This document shows, piece by piece, positions 8,502-17,656 of a DNA stretch of 64,000 bases. Source of the DNA: Robinsoniella peoriensis (GTDB lineage Bacteria > Bacillota > Clostridia > Lachnospirales > Lachnospiraceae); assembly GCF_042680125.1 (NCBI RefSeq), contig NZ_JBHTNY010000008.1; one strand, written 5' to 3'. Made by a program: the position numbers and the translations under genes. Every line of letters starts with the position of its first letter. Position 1 is the stretch's first letter. A model generated the notes under the pieces. The model was not told the DNA's origin. It searched no databases and saw nothing but the letters and a program-made list of their open reading frames with translations.

Positions 8502-9584
8502 ATGGAGTCAATAAATCCCTATGCAAAAGCCAGAAATAAAATCGTTGCCATAAATGAATCCGGAAGGGAGGAGTCACAATTTTATCTGCTTCAGATGCCG
8601 TTTGGGCTGACTTATGAGTGCTGCAGGATGTCTGAAGAGAAAAAGCGGATGAAATTAGTGGATCTTGCATTTGGAAAGCATGCTGATATTGAAGTAGACT
8701 TGAGTGACTATGATGAGCTGGAGCCCAGCAAAAGCCCTATGCATCAGCATAATTACTTTGAGTTTATGTATGTTCTAAAGGGAGAAGTCTGCCAGCATAT
8801 TGAAAAAGCAAGCTATCAGTATCAGGCGGGATATGGATGTCTGCTTAACTGCAGCACGCGCCATAATGAAGAGTTTTCCACCGATTTTGAAGCTGTATTT
8901 CTGTGCATGTCTCCGGAATTTATAGAGGATATTATGAAGAAATGCGGCAGAAAACTCTATCGGGAGGGGGAAAAGAAGGAATCCGTCCTGTTTCATTTTT
9001 TTGATGACTGCAGCAGGGAAACAAAAAATTATAAAAAAAATTATATAGATCTTGCCCCTGTGAGAAGCGATGCTATGTCTTCTGTGCACGAACAGATTTT
9101 ACATTATTTTGATCAGGCTGCAGTAGAGCTTCTTAATACGAAAACAGGCAGCCTCTTTTTTATACAGGGTATCCTATGCTCGTTATTTGAACTTTTCGAA
9201 GACGTGGAAAAATTCAGGATGAGCCATATTCGTTTGGATTCAGGAAAAGAAGATCATCTGTTTGTGCGTCTGACGCAGTATTTAGAGCAGGAGCACCGTG
9301 CGGTAAGCAGAAAAGATATATCCTTAGCTTTCAATTACCATCCCGATTATCTGAATCGTATTGTAAAAAAGTATACCGGCATGACCCTTGGGGAATACAG
9401 TCAGTCCTTCGCATTAAAAGAGGCACAGAGAATGCTGGCGGAAGAAGGCAGGACGGTTACTTATGTAATGCAGGAACTGGGATTTACCAATCGCAATTAT
9501 TTCTATCGTGTCTTTCAGCATAGGTATAAAATTTCACCGGGTGAGATGAGAAAAAATGGGCCTGACACGCCGGGTTTCAGCTGA
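8502..9584 (+). CDS. AraC-family transcriptional regulator
   Basis: 360 residues. The N-terminal half (about 70-165) is a cupin-like sensor domain (MHQHNYFEFMYVLKGEV, GYGCLLNCSTRH); the C-terminal 100 residues are two helix-turn-helix motifs of the AraC type, including ISLAFNYHPDYLNRIVKKYTG and the second-motif signature VMQELGFTNRNYFYRVFQHRY. AAGGAG lies eight bases before the ATG. Divergent from the GH2 gene, so the natural target is the shared upstream region with its tandem repeats. Its stop overlaps by eight bases the end of the convergent response regulator, leaving no room for a terminator between them. Confidence 0.92.
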   Translation: MESINPYAKARNKIVAINESGREESQFYLLQMPFGLTYECCRMSEEKKRMKLVDLAFGKHADIEVDLSDYDELEPSKSPMHQHNYFEFMYVLKGEVCQHIEKASYQYQAGYGCLLNCSTRHNEEFSTDFEAVFLCMSPEFIEDIMKKCGRKLYREGEKKESVLFHFFDDCSRETKNYKKNYIDLAPVRSDAMSSVHEQILHYFDQAAVELLNTKTGSLFFIQGILCSLFELFEDVEKFRMSHIRLDSGKEDHLFVRLTQYLEQEHRAVSRKDISLAFNYHPDYLNRIVKKYTGMTLGEYSQSFALKEAQRMLAEEGRTVTYVMQELGFTNRNYFYRVFQHRYKISPGEMRKNGPDTPGFS

Positions 9585-10767
9585 TCAGGTCTTTTACACG
9601 GTCACGATATTGCGTTACCGTACAGCTGAAATATTTTTTGAAGCTGACGGAGAAATACTGGCTGTTTTTATAGCCCACCCGTTCGGCAATTTCATAATTC
9701 TTTAACTGGGTAGTACGGATAAATGCGCCTGCCCTTTCCATACGGATCTGGATCAGAAAATCGTAGAGATTGATACCGAATTTAGCTTTGAAAATACTGG
9801 TCAGGTAACAGTGATTAATGTTAAAATGACTGGCGATCATGATCAGGCTCAGTTCAGAGTTTCCATAGTTATGTTCGATGTATTTTTTTATGTTTAAGAG
9901 CAGACTGTCTGCTTCTGAGTTCAGGCTTTGCTGGGCGGTCTGGTAAGACTGGTAGAAATCATTCAGGTTATGCATGGTGGTACCATAGTGAAAAACAGCC
10001 TTAGTGTGAAAGACAGAATCCAGATAAAGGTTCACAAAGGATTCCAGTTCCCTAATATATTCCTCAAAACGGGATCTGGCATTGCTGTCGCTGTTGGTAT
10101 AAACCATGAAGATTTCCATAGTATCCATGCAGAAGAAAAAACTGCCCTTATATTTTGAGGTGAGCATATTGCAAAGATCCTGGATCCGGGTGCCAATATA
10201 ATCCAGGGGCTGATCCTGCCCATAGGGAAAGTCTATAAAACCCACAACGCCCAGCCCCTGATTTAAATTAATATCAAAGGCTTTAAATACGGAATCATCC
10301 ATTTCCTGAAAATTTTCCCTCATCAGTTTGGAGATATAATGTCGTTTTATCAGAGGATATTTTTCCTGGAGGATAAGATCAATATTTTTTTCTTTTTCCA
10401 GCTGGGACTGGGCTTTTTTGATAATAGAAAGCAGCTGTCCGGTATCAACCGGTTTGGTTAAATAATCAACCGCGTTTAGTTTAAGTGCCTGCTGTGCATA
10501 TTCAAATTCTTTATATCCGGAGAGAAAAATAAATTTAAGATCCGGGTAATAATCCTTTGCAATCATCGCCATTTCAATGCCGTCCATAACCGGCATCTTT
10601 ATGTCTGAGATAATAATGTCCGGCTTATGATCCTTCATATACTCCAATGCATCTATGCCGTCTCTGGCAGAGTAAATAAGTTCCATACCATTCTGTGCCC
10701 AATGAATCCTGTTTTCGATATTACGGCGGGCAATGGCGTCATCATCCACAAATAGTATTTTCGTCAT
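9577..10767 (-). CDS. Response regulator, YesN type (receiver plus AraC-type HTH)
   Basis: 396 residues. The receiver domain (1-125) has the acidic pocket FVDDD, the phospho-acceptor D55 in DIIISDIKMPVMDG and the conserved Lys in YLTKPVD. A linker domain of about 150 residues is followed by an AraC-type DNA-binding domain (HFNINHCYLTSIFKAKFG and AERVGYKNSQYFSVSFKKYF). The start overlaps the end of the sensor kinase by 26 bases, so the two are translationally coupled. Together they very likely control the divergent sugar-transport operon starting at 13047. Convergent with the AraC gene at its 3' end, overlapping by eight bases. Confidence 0.94.
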   Translation of the reverse strand: MTKILFVDDDAIARRNIENRIHWAQNGMELIYSARDGIDALEYMKDHKPDIIISDIKMPVMDGIEMAMIAKDYYPDLKFIFLSGYKEFEYAQQALKLNAVDYLTKPVDTGQLLSIIKKAQSQLEKEKNIDLILQEKYPLIKRHYISKLMRENFQEMDDSVFKAFDINLNQGLGVVGFIDFPYGQDQPLDYIGTRIQDLCNMLTSKYKGSFFFCMDTMEIFMVYTNSDSNARSRFEEYIRELESFVNLYLDSVFHTKAVFHYGTTMHNLNDFYQSYQTAQQSLNSEADSLLLNIKKYIEHNYGNSELSLIMIASHFNINHCYLTSIFKAKFGINLYDFLIQIRMERAGAFIRTTQLKNYEIAERVGYKNSQYFSVSFKKYFSCTVTQYRDRVKDLIS

Positions 10768-12574
10768 TTATACATTCCTCTTTTCTATAAGGTATTTTGA
10801 TTGTTACTGCAGTTCCTTTATCTAATTCACTTTGAATGGAAAGTCCGTAACCTTTTCCGTAGGTAAGGCGGATACGGTCATGGACATTTTTCACGCCGTA
10901 AATTTTTACTGACTGATCCTTAAACGTACAGGCGGGGGCATTCAGAGAGGTTCTGATTTCCGCTAACACATTTTCTGCCATTCCCCCACCGTCATCTTCA
11001 ATCCGGATATAGATATCATTTTGTTCACGGCTGACTGTGATCCGGATATGCCCATCGGTACGGTAAGGGCGAAGACCATGGTAAAGGGCATTTTCAACAA
11101 TGGGTTGAAGCGTTATCTTAATGATAGTGCAGTCCATAAGTTCCCGGGGAATAGTAAATTCGTAGTGGAAATCTTCGAATCTGGTTTTCAAAATACCCAG
11201 ATACATATCCGTATGAGTTAATTCCTCATTCAGGCGGATGATATCCCGCCCCTTGCTCACACCGATCCGATAGTACATGGCGAGGCTGTCAATCATCTGT
11301 CCTGCTTTTTCTGTTTCTCCCAGTTCACATAATTGTTTCATGGCATCCAGTGCATTGTACATAAAATGAGGGTTTATTTGAGAGTGGAGTGCCTGAAGCT
11401 GAGTAATCTGTTTTGCCTGCATTTCTGTCTGAAGCGAATCCATCAGCACCTGGATACGGGATAAGAGATTGTTGATTCCCTGGCTGATACGCAGCATTTC
11501 TTTGCTCCCGCTTCCCTGAATGGGAATTGCCAGGGTGCTTGCCTGTATGTGGTCAATCTGTTCTAATAGGTTTACAACTGGAAAAGAAAGCATCTGAGAA
11601 ATCAGCAGGTATAAAATAGCGCATCCGGCGAGAACGATAACAGCCAGAATTGCAAGGGTGTTGGAAAAATCCCGATAGTCCAGAAACATCTCATCCATTG
11701 GTATGATTGCCAAAACACCTGCACCTTCCAGACTCAGCGGCATGTAAACGGCATAATGACCGCTGAGTGCAAAAGAGAGGCTGTCAGCTTCGGGCTGCGC
11801 TGCAACTTTCTCTTTGATCTGTATCAATTCAGTTTCAGTCAGATTGTCCAGTGTATGATTTCCGAAGACTGCGGTGTCCTGATAGACAAGCTTACCGTCC
11901 TGAAGGATGGTTACACTGCTGTTTTCTGTGAGCCGGCAGTTTTTAATCTGGTCCGTGAAAAGACGGTCATTGATTCCTATGAGAAAGAATCCCTTAAGAT
12001 CAGTATCCGTACTGCCTAGCAGTTCAATAAGGCTGTAACCGGGAGCCTCATCCTGAGCATTTACAGCATAAGGATAATCATTTCTGGAAGTGAGCCAGTT
12101 CAGCTGAAAAGGAGCACACCGATTATAATAATCTGAAAATTGAAAAGCGGGCTGCATTACGCAGTTAATCTTATTGGAGAGATACAAATTTACAGAGTTA
12201 TCAGTAAAATATACCCCAATCGAGTCAATCAGAGTAGGATTATGTTCCAGAAAGCTGCGCAGGCTTTTGGAGAACTCCAGGTATTTTTCAGGAGTGACCG
12301 GTGCCTTATTATTTCCAATATTATCATGGATTTTATAAAATGTATGGGAAGAAGTCAATGAGTTCGAAAGATAATATACATTTTCCAGGCTGTCATTTAT
12401 GGAATCCCGCGTCTGTGCAACCAGCGTTCTGGTATTTTTATCCATCATTTTAGAAAACCGGCTGGTACCAGTCTGATAGAAGACCATAAAGGTGATAGTT
12501 AGCAAAATCAGAAAGGGCAGGCAGAATATAATAATAACGAAGCGCAGGGAAAATCTGGAAAGCAGACGGTTCAT
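10742..12574 (-). CDS. Sensor histidine kinase, YesM type
   Basis: 610 residues. A transmembrane helix at about 10-33, a large extracytoplasmic sensor domain (about 40-300), a second helix (about 306-328), a HAMP-like linker, the His_kinase domain with the phospho-acceptor H403 in HSQINPHFMYN, and a C-terminal ATPase domain (N box KITLQPIVENALYHG, G box IRIEDDGGGM). This architecture senses extracellular sugars or sugar-loaded binding proteins and phosphorylates the YesN-type regulator encoded just downstream. It is the first gene of the pair and diverges from the ABC transporter operon. Confidence 0.94.
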   Translation of the reverse strand: MNRLLSRFSLRFVIIIFCLPFLILLTITFMVFYQTGTSRFSKMMDKNTRTLVAQTRDSINDSLENVYYLSNSLTSSHTFYKIHDNIGNNKAPVTPEKYLEFSKSLRSFLEHNPTLIDSIGVYFTDNSVNLYLSNKINCVMQPAFQFSDYYNRCAPFQLNWLTSRNDYPYAVNAQDEAPGYSLIELLGSTDTDLKGFFLIGINDRLFTDQIKNCRLTENSSVTILQDGKLVYQDTAVFGNHTLDNLTETELIQIKEKVAAQPEADSLSFALSGHYAVYMPLSLEGAGVLAIIPMDEMFLDYRDFSNTLAILAVIVLAGCAILYLLISQMLSFPVVNLLEQIDHIQASTLAIPIQGSGSKEMLRISQGINNLLSRIQVLMDSLQTEMQAKQITQLQALHSQINPHFMYNALDAMKQLCELGETEKAGQMIDSLAMYYRIGVSKGRDIIRLNEELTHTDMYLGILKTRFEDFHYEFTIPRELMDCTIIKITLQPIVENALYHGLRPYRTDGHIRITVSREQNDIYIRIEDDGGGMAENVLAEIRTSLNAPACTFKDQSVKIYGVKNVHDRIRLTYGKGYGLSIQSELDKGTAVTIKIPYRKEECINDENTICG

Positions 12575-13046
12575 ATCAGGACCTCCGTTTTATCTGTTAT
12601 AGTGGAACTTGTATTACTGAGAATTAAAATTTAGATTAATCATAGAGGCTGATGAATCCCTTGTCAATATATTTAAAATATTTTTGGATGCAAAAAGCAA
12701 ATTCACAAAGATATTATAATATGATCTAAATTTATCGAATTTACGAACCTCAGAATGTGTGTTTAAATAAAAACATCCCGAAAAAACGTAAGTGTCATGA
12801 ACTTGCGGATGTTTGTATCAAGTACTTGATTAAAGCGTGTCTGATAATAAATAACAACAGTCAAAAAATGAGGGAGGCAACTGGGGCAGGGTGTTAGCAA
12901 TGTTCAGATACGTTTTTACAGAATGAAAAGAGTGGTAAGGGTTGAAGAAAATATGAAAGTGAAAGGATGCAACGCAGTGATTTTCAACCTGATTTAATTG
13001 CGGCAGCATAGCAGACAGGAACTGCTGTACTGCAAAGGGTGCAGAA
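12575..13046. other. Control region between kinase and sugar-transport operon
   Basis: 472 bases without a convincing gene. It holds a perfect 14-bp palindrome ATCAAGTACTTGAT at 12817-12830 and an imperfect AAACATCC...GGATGTTT inverted pair at about 12770-12814. The promoters of the kinase gene and of the divergent transporter operon must lie here, but I could not fix a good -35/-10 pair. Confidence 0.5.
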
Positions 13047-13940
13047 ATGGAAAATGTAAGAAGAAATAAGGTGGTTTGGACTCCTTATCTGTTAATATTA
13101 CCGGCGGTCTGTCTTATCGCATTTGTTTTAATTTATCCGCTTGGAAAGGTTTTTTATCTGGCGTTTCAGAATTATAACCCCACGAAACCTTATATGAATG
13201 GATTTGTAGGATTTGATAATTTTATTCGTATTTTTACAAATAAAGAATTCTATACAGCGTTGGGAGTATCGGTAAAATGGGTAGTTGTGGAGGTTGGGCT
13301 TCAATTGGTTTTTGGTATGGTAGTGGCACTTATTCTGAATCAGAAATTTAAAGGCAGGGGGATATTCAGGGCATTGACTTTTGTTCCATGGGCGATGTCG
13401 GGCGTTCTGACCGCGGTATTGTTCAGTCTGATTTTTAATCAGCATTTTGGAGTACTGAATGATATTTTAATGAGGCTGGGACTGATCAAAGAAAATGTGG
13501 CATGGCTGGCAGATACGAACCTGGTATTCGGCTCTGTGGCCGCAGCAGAACTCTGGCGTGGTATCCCGTTTTTTGCAATCAGTATTCTGGCGGCAATGCA
13601 GGGACTTCCGGGAGAAGTTTACGAAGCAGCAAGGGTGGATGGCAGCAGCCGGGTAAAGACATTTTTATATGTGACGCTTCCCATGCTGAAAAATACCATT
13701 GTGCTCACAACACTGCTTCGTACAATCTGGGAATTCAATAGTGTGGATTTGATATACAGTCTGACAGGCGGAGGACCCATTGGTAAGACTACCACAATTA
13801 GTATGCTGATTGCCAACCAGGCGATTAAAACAAATAATTATGGATATGGGTCTGCGATTTCCGTTGTCAGTTTTGCACTTCTGGCAGTAGTGGCGATTGT
13901 ATATATCAAAGCATCCGGTTTTGGAAAGGAGGAGGATTAA
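13047..13940 (+). CDS. Sugar ABC transporter permease (MalF/UgpA type)
   Basis: 297 residues with six hydrophobic segments. The EAA loop that docks the ATPase is EVYEAARVDGSSRVKTFLYV near residue 190-210, followed by the conserved LPML. This is one half of the membrane channel of a CUT1 carbohydrate importer. The second permease starts three bases after its stop and the binding protein follows, but no ATPase gene is present, so a shared MsmX-like ATPase elsewhere is expected. First gene of the operon ending with the GH106-like enzyme. Confidence 0.94.
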   Translation: MENVRRNKVVWTPYLLILPAVCLIAFVLIYPLGKVFYLAFQNYNPTKPYMNGFVGFDNFIRIFTNKEFYTALGVSVKWVVVEVGLQLVFGMVVALILNQKFKGRGIFRALTFVPWAMSGVLTAVLFSLIFNQHFGVLNDILMRLGLIKENVAWLADTNLVFGSVAAAELWRGIPFFAISILAAMQGLPGEVYEAARVDGSSRVKTFLYVTLPMLKNTIVLTTLLRTIWEFNSVDLIYSLTGGGPIGKTTTISMLIANQAIKTNNYGYGSAISVVSFALLAVVAIVYIKASGFGKEED

Positions 13941-13943
13941 CAA

Positions 13944-14777
13944 ATGAAAGAGAAAAAAAGCGTCATCCTTTTTTTACGCTGGCTGCCCCTTATACTGATT
14001 AATATCTTTGTTATTTTTCCGATTTTCTGGTCAATTGTTACGTCATTGAAAAATGAAAAGGATATATTAAAATTTCCGGTAGACTACCTGCCTTCAAATG
14101 CCACGATTGCTAACTTTGTTGAGGCATGGAAAAATGCGGGATTTGATATTTACTTTTTAAATAGTTTGAAAATCAGCATAATCTCTGTTCTGTTTATTAT
14201 CGTTATAGCTTCTATGGTCGGATATGCACTGACCAGGTATAAATTTAAAGGGAAAATGGCCTTCTTAGGGCTTCTTCTGGCGATACAGTTTATCCCGGCG
14301 GCGGTGCTGCTGGTTCCGCTGTTTAACATTTTTAACAGTGTGCATCTGGTTGGAAGCCATCTGTCCCTGATTATTGTAAATATTACTTTTCAGATTCCTT
14401 TTAACTGTATTTTAATGAAAGGGTTTGTTGAGGGTGTACCCATAGCACTGGAAGAAGCCGCCCAGATTGATGGATGCAGCAGAGCCCAGGGGGTATTCAA
14501 AGTAGTACTGCCTATGCTGGTACCGGGCATTGTCACTGTAGCAGCTTTTGCGTTTATCGGATGCTGGAATGAGTTTTTATTTGGTTTGATGTTCTTAAAT
14601 GATCCGGTTAAATATACGGTGCCAATCGGATTGAAAATGATGCAGGGAGAATACAGTGTGAAATATGGAGCTATGGCTGCAGGTGCATTGATTGCTATGT
14701 CTATACCGGTAGGTTTATTTGCTTACCTGCAGAAATATCTGGTAAGCGGATTAAGTGCAGGAGCAGTCAAAGGGTGA
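13944..14777 (+). CDS. Sugar ABC transporter permease (MalG/UgpE type)
   Basis: 277 residues, six membrane segments, partner of the preceding permease. The ATPase-docking EAA loop reads ALEEAAQIDGCSRAQGVF with the following VVLPML. The FPIFWSIVTSLKN start and NSLKISIISVLF segment are typical for the second CUT1 permease. Ribosome site AAGGAGGAGG lies inside the end of the upstream gene, indicating tight coupling. Its stop is 40 bases before the binding-protein start. Confidence 0.94.
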   Translation: MKEKKSVILFLRWLPLILINIFVIFPIFWSIVTSLKNEKDILKFPVDYLPSNATIANFVEAWKNAGFDIYFLNSLKISIISVLFIIVIASMVGYALTRYKFKGKMAFLGLLLAIQFIPAAVLLVPLFNIFNSVHLVGSHLSLIIVNITFQIPFNCILMKGFVEGVPIALEEAAQIDGCSRAQGVFKVVLPMLVPGIVTVAAFAFIGCWNEFLFGLMFLNDPVKYTVPIGLKMMQGEYSVKYGAMAAGALIAMSIPVGLFAYLQKYLVSGLSAGAVKG

Positions 14778-14817
14778 GATGCGTTTGAAAATTGAGATGA
14801 TGAAGGAGATAAGGAAA

Positions 14818-16191
14818 ATGAAAAGAAGAAAAATTACAGCGTTACTTTTAAGCTGCACTATGGCAGCAGTTTTGTTTGCAGGATGCAGTTCGGGATCAAA
14901 AGATTCGGCAGATAACAATGCAGCAGCAGACAGTTCGGAAACGGAGTCGGGGAAATCTGATGCAGCAGGCGGGAAAGTGGAGATCTCTTTTTGGGATAAT
15001 AATGCGGATACGGTTCGTACGGAAATTTTCAAACAGATCATTGCAGAGTTTGAAGCAGAGAATCCGGATATTAAGGTAAATTTCGTCCCTGTTCCGGCTG
15101 ATCAGGCGAAATCTAAATATGATGTGGCAATTCAGGGAGGGACTGCACCGGACTGCGGCATTGTGTCCCAGTATTGGATGAGCGATTTTATTATTCAAAA
15201 TGCCCTGGTTCCATTAGATGATTATCTGGCTGGATGGGCGGATGCAGATCAGCAGCTGGAAGTATTCCAGGAGAGTATCCGGGACATGGCTCCGGACGGA
15301 AAAACATATGGGCTGGCACAAACTGTTACTATTCCTGCTGTTTGGTACAATACGAATATTCTAAAAGAAGCAAATATACAGGTACCAGAGGATTGGGATG
15401 AAATTATTACAGCTGCGGAAAAAGCAACAAATAAAGAAAAGGGTATTTACGGATTCTCTCTTCGCGGCGGTGCCGGAAATTCCCAGCAGTTCGAGCAGAT
15501 GATGTATCAGTATTCCGGTATCACGCAAATGTTTGATGAAGATGGGAAATCCACAATTAACGACCCTGCGCATGTGCAGCTCTTAGACAGCTTTGCAAAG
15601 ATTTATAATGTCTATACGCCGGAGAGTGATATTACCAACGGGGCAACGGAAATGATTTCCGCCTTTGACTCCGGATCTGCAGCGATGATCTTCCACAATC
15701 TTGGATCATATGGACTGCACAGAGATACATTGGGGGCGGAAAATTTTGATTCCCTGGTAACCCTGAATTCTAAAAAAGATACAAAAGTAATTGTATCGAA
15801 TGGCTGTATGGGAGTGTCCATTTTCAACAATTCCAAACACCCGGAGGAAGCATTTAAGTTTATCAGTTATTTATGTGAGAAAAATGGCAGCAGTAAGTTC
15901 AACGAAAAAATCGGTCAGGTACCTTGTAATAAAGAAGCCCTGGAGGATGACTGGGTAGCTAAAGCAGCACCGATTAAAGAGGCTGCGGATGCTTTGTTAG
16001 ATGAAAATACGGAACTTGCAACACTGCCAATCAATGTAATCGGTTATTATGATCTCCATCAGAATGTTCTGGTCGAAGGCTTTCAGAATGTACTGCTGGG
16101 AAATACCAGTGCTCAGGAATTTTTGAATGATTGGGCAGATCAAATGACCCAGTTAAAAGCAGAATATGATGCCAATGTAAAAAATAAATAA
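14818..16191 (+). CDS. Extracellular sugar-binding lipoprotein of the ABC importer
   Basis: 457 residues. The N-terminus MKRRKITALLLSC is a lipoprotein signal with lipobox LFAGC, giving a lipidated C23, followed by a Ser/Asp-rich tether. The mature protein is a type-1 solute-binding protein: VEISFWDNNADTVRTEIF at the start and a GLAQTVTIPAVWYNTNIL hinge strand. It delivers the sugar to the two permeases upstream. I use the ATG at 14818 because it opens the signal peptide and has AAGGAG nine bases upstream; the frame reaches back into the permease gene. Ligand is probably an oligosaccharide with uronic acid, judged from the GH4 enzyme downstream. Confidence 0.92.
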   Translation: MKRRKITALLLSCTMAAVLFAGCSSGSKDSADNNAAADSSETESGKSDAAGGKVEISFWDNNADTVRTEIFKQIIAEFEAENPDIKVNFVPVPADQAKSKYDVAIQGGTAPDCGIVSQYWMSDFIIQNALVPLDDYLAGWADADQQLEVFQESIRDMAPDGKTYGLAQTVTIPAVWYNTNILKEANIQVPEDWDEIITAAEKATNKEKGIYGFSLRGGAGNSQQFEQMMYQYSGITQMFDEDGKSTINDPAHVQLLDSFAKIYNVYTPESDITNGATEMISAFDSGSAAMIFHNLGSYGLHRDTLGAENFDSLVTLNSKKDTKVIVSNGCMGVSIFNNSKHPEEAFKFISYLCEKNGSSKFNEKIGQVPCNKEALEDDWVAKAAPIKEAADALLDENTELATLPINVIGYYDLHQNVLVEGFQNVLLGNTSAQEFLNDWADQMTQLKAEYDANVKNK

Positions 16192-16255
16192 ACTAAGGGA
16201 AAGATGCTGTTACAATGACCTTTCCGGAATGAGTAAGAAAGGATGTTAAACGAAG

Positions 16256-17656
16256 ATGATGTATAAGGACCATAAAATAAAAGACATGAAAATAACTTAT
16301 ATTGGCGGAGGCTCCCGGGGCTGGGCATGGGTATTTATGGGAGATCTGGCTAAAGAAGAGGCACTTGGCGGAACCGTGTGCCTGTATGATATGGATCAGG
16401 AAGCAGCCGGTCACAATAAAGTAATAGGTGATGCGCTCACAGCAAGAGCAGATACGCCAGGAAAATGGAAATACCAGGTGGCAGAGCGTCTGGAGGATGC
16501 CCTGACCGGAAGTGATTTTATTATTATATCTATTCTGCCGGGAACTTTTGATGAAATGCAGTCCGATGTACATGCTCCGGAAAAATATGGGATTTACCAA
16601 TCAGTAGGAGATACGGCAGGACCGGGAGGAATGATCCGGGCAATGCGCACTATACCGATGTTTGTAAAAATAGCAGAGGGCATAAAGGATTTTGCACCAA
16701 AAGCATGGGTTATCAATTATACCAATCCCATGAGCATCTGTGTTAAGACTTTATATCATGTGTTCCCGAAAATAAAAGCATTTGGATGCTGTCATGAAGT
16801 ATTCGGTACTCAGAAAGTATTAAAGGGAATTCTGGAGGAAACCACTCAGCTGACAGGGATTGACCGCAGTGACATCCATGTAAATGTTCTTGGTATCAAT
16901 CACTTTACATGGTTTGACCAGGCATCTTATGAGGGAATCGACCTGCTGCCTGTTTACCGTGATTATGTTGAACACCACTTCGAAGAAGGGTATGAGGAAA
17001 ATGATAAAAACTGGGCAAATTCTACCTTCAACTGTGCACACCGGGTGAAATTTGACCTGTTTTGTAAATATGGTCTGATCGCCGCAGCGGGTGACCGCCA
17101 TCTGGCTGAGTTTCTACCTGGTGATATCTATTTAAAAGATCCAGGGACTGCGGCACATTGGAAATTCGGACTGACAACGGTGGAATGGAGAAAACAGGAT
17201 TTAAAAGAACGGCTTCAAAAGAGCAGGCGTCTGGTATCCGGTGAGGAAGAAATGAAACTGGAGGATTCCGGAGAAGAAGGAATCGCTTTAATTAAAGCGC
17301 TGTGTGGGCTTACCAGAGTTGTAAGCAATGTAAATATTCCGAATACGGCAGGACAGATTAGAAATCTTCCGTTAGATGCGGTAGTAGAAACAAATGCCCT
17401 GTTCGAAAGGGATTCCATAAAGCCACTTTATGCAGGAGAACTTCCATGCAGTATTCTGGAACTGACCATGCCGCATTTGGAAAATCATGAGCGCACTTTA
17501 AAAGCTGCGCTTACCTGTGACAGACAATTGTTAATGGAAGCATTTCTTCATGATCCGCTGATTCATGGGCGGCTTTCTGGGGAACAGACAGAATCCCTGA
17601 TAAATGAAATGCTTCAAAATACCCGGAAATATTTACCGAAGGAGTGGCAGTTATGA
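16256..17656 (+). CDS. lplD: Glycoside hydrolase family 4, CHEV-type (probable alpha-galacturonidase)
   Basis: 466 residues, cytoplasmic. GH4 enzymes use NAD and a divalent metal and cleave by an oxidation-elimination mechanism. A Rossmann NAD-binding motif IGGGSRG is at residues 16-22, NYTNPMS at 154-160 and the metal-binding CHEV at 179-182 (GCCHEVFG), followed by LGINHFTW. The four-residue motif tells GH4 subgroups apart; CHEV is reported for alpha-galacturonidases such as B. subtilis LplD, whereas alpha-galactosidases carry CHSV. The gene ends inside the start of the next one (ATGA overlap). Together with a sugar importer this suggests use of pectin-derived galacturonides. Many databases would call it alpha-glucosidase/alpha-galactosidase. 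Confidence 0.88.
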   Translation: MMYKDHKIKDMKITYIGGGSRGWAWVFMGDLAKEEALGGTVCLYDMDQEAAGHNKVIGDALTARADTPGKWKYQVAERLEDALTGSDFIIISILPGTFDEMQSDVHAPEKYGIYQSVGDTAGPGGMIRAMRTIPMFVKIAEGIKDFAPKAWVINYTNPMSICVKTLYHVFPKIKAFGCCHEVFGTQKVLKGILEETTQLTGIDRSDIHVNVLGINHFTWFDQASYEGIDLLPVYRDYVEHHFEEGYEENDKNWANSTFNCAHRVKFDLFCKYGLIAAAGDRHLAEFLPGDIYLKDPGTAAHWKFGLTTVEWRKQDLKERLQKSRRLVSGEEEMKLEDSGEEGIALIKALCGLTRVVSNVNIPNTAGQIRNLPLDAVVETNALFERDSIKPLYAGELPCSILELTMPHLENHERTLKAALTCDRQLLMEAFLHDPLIHGRLSGEQTESLINEMLQNTRKYLPKEWQL

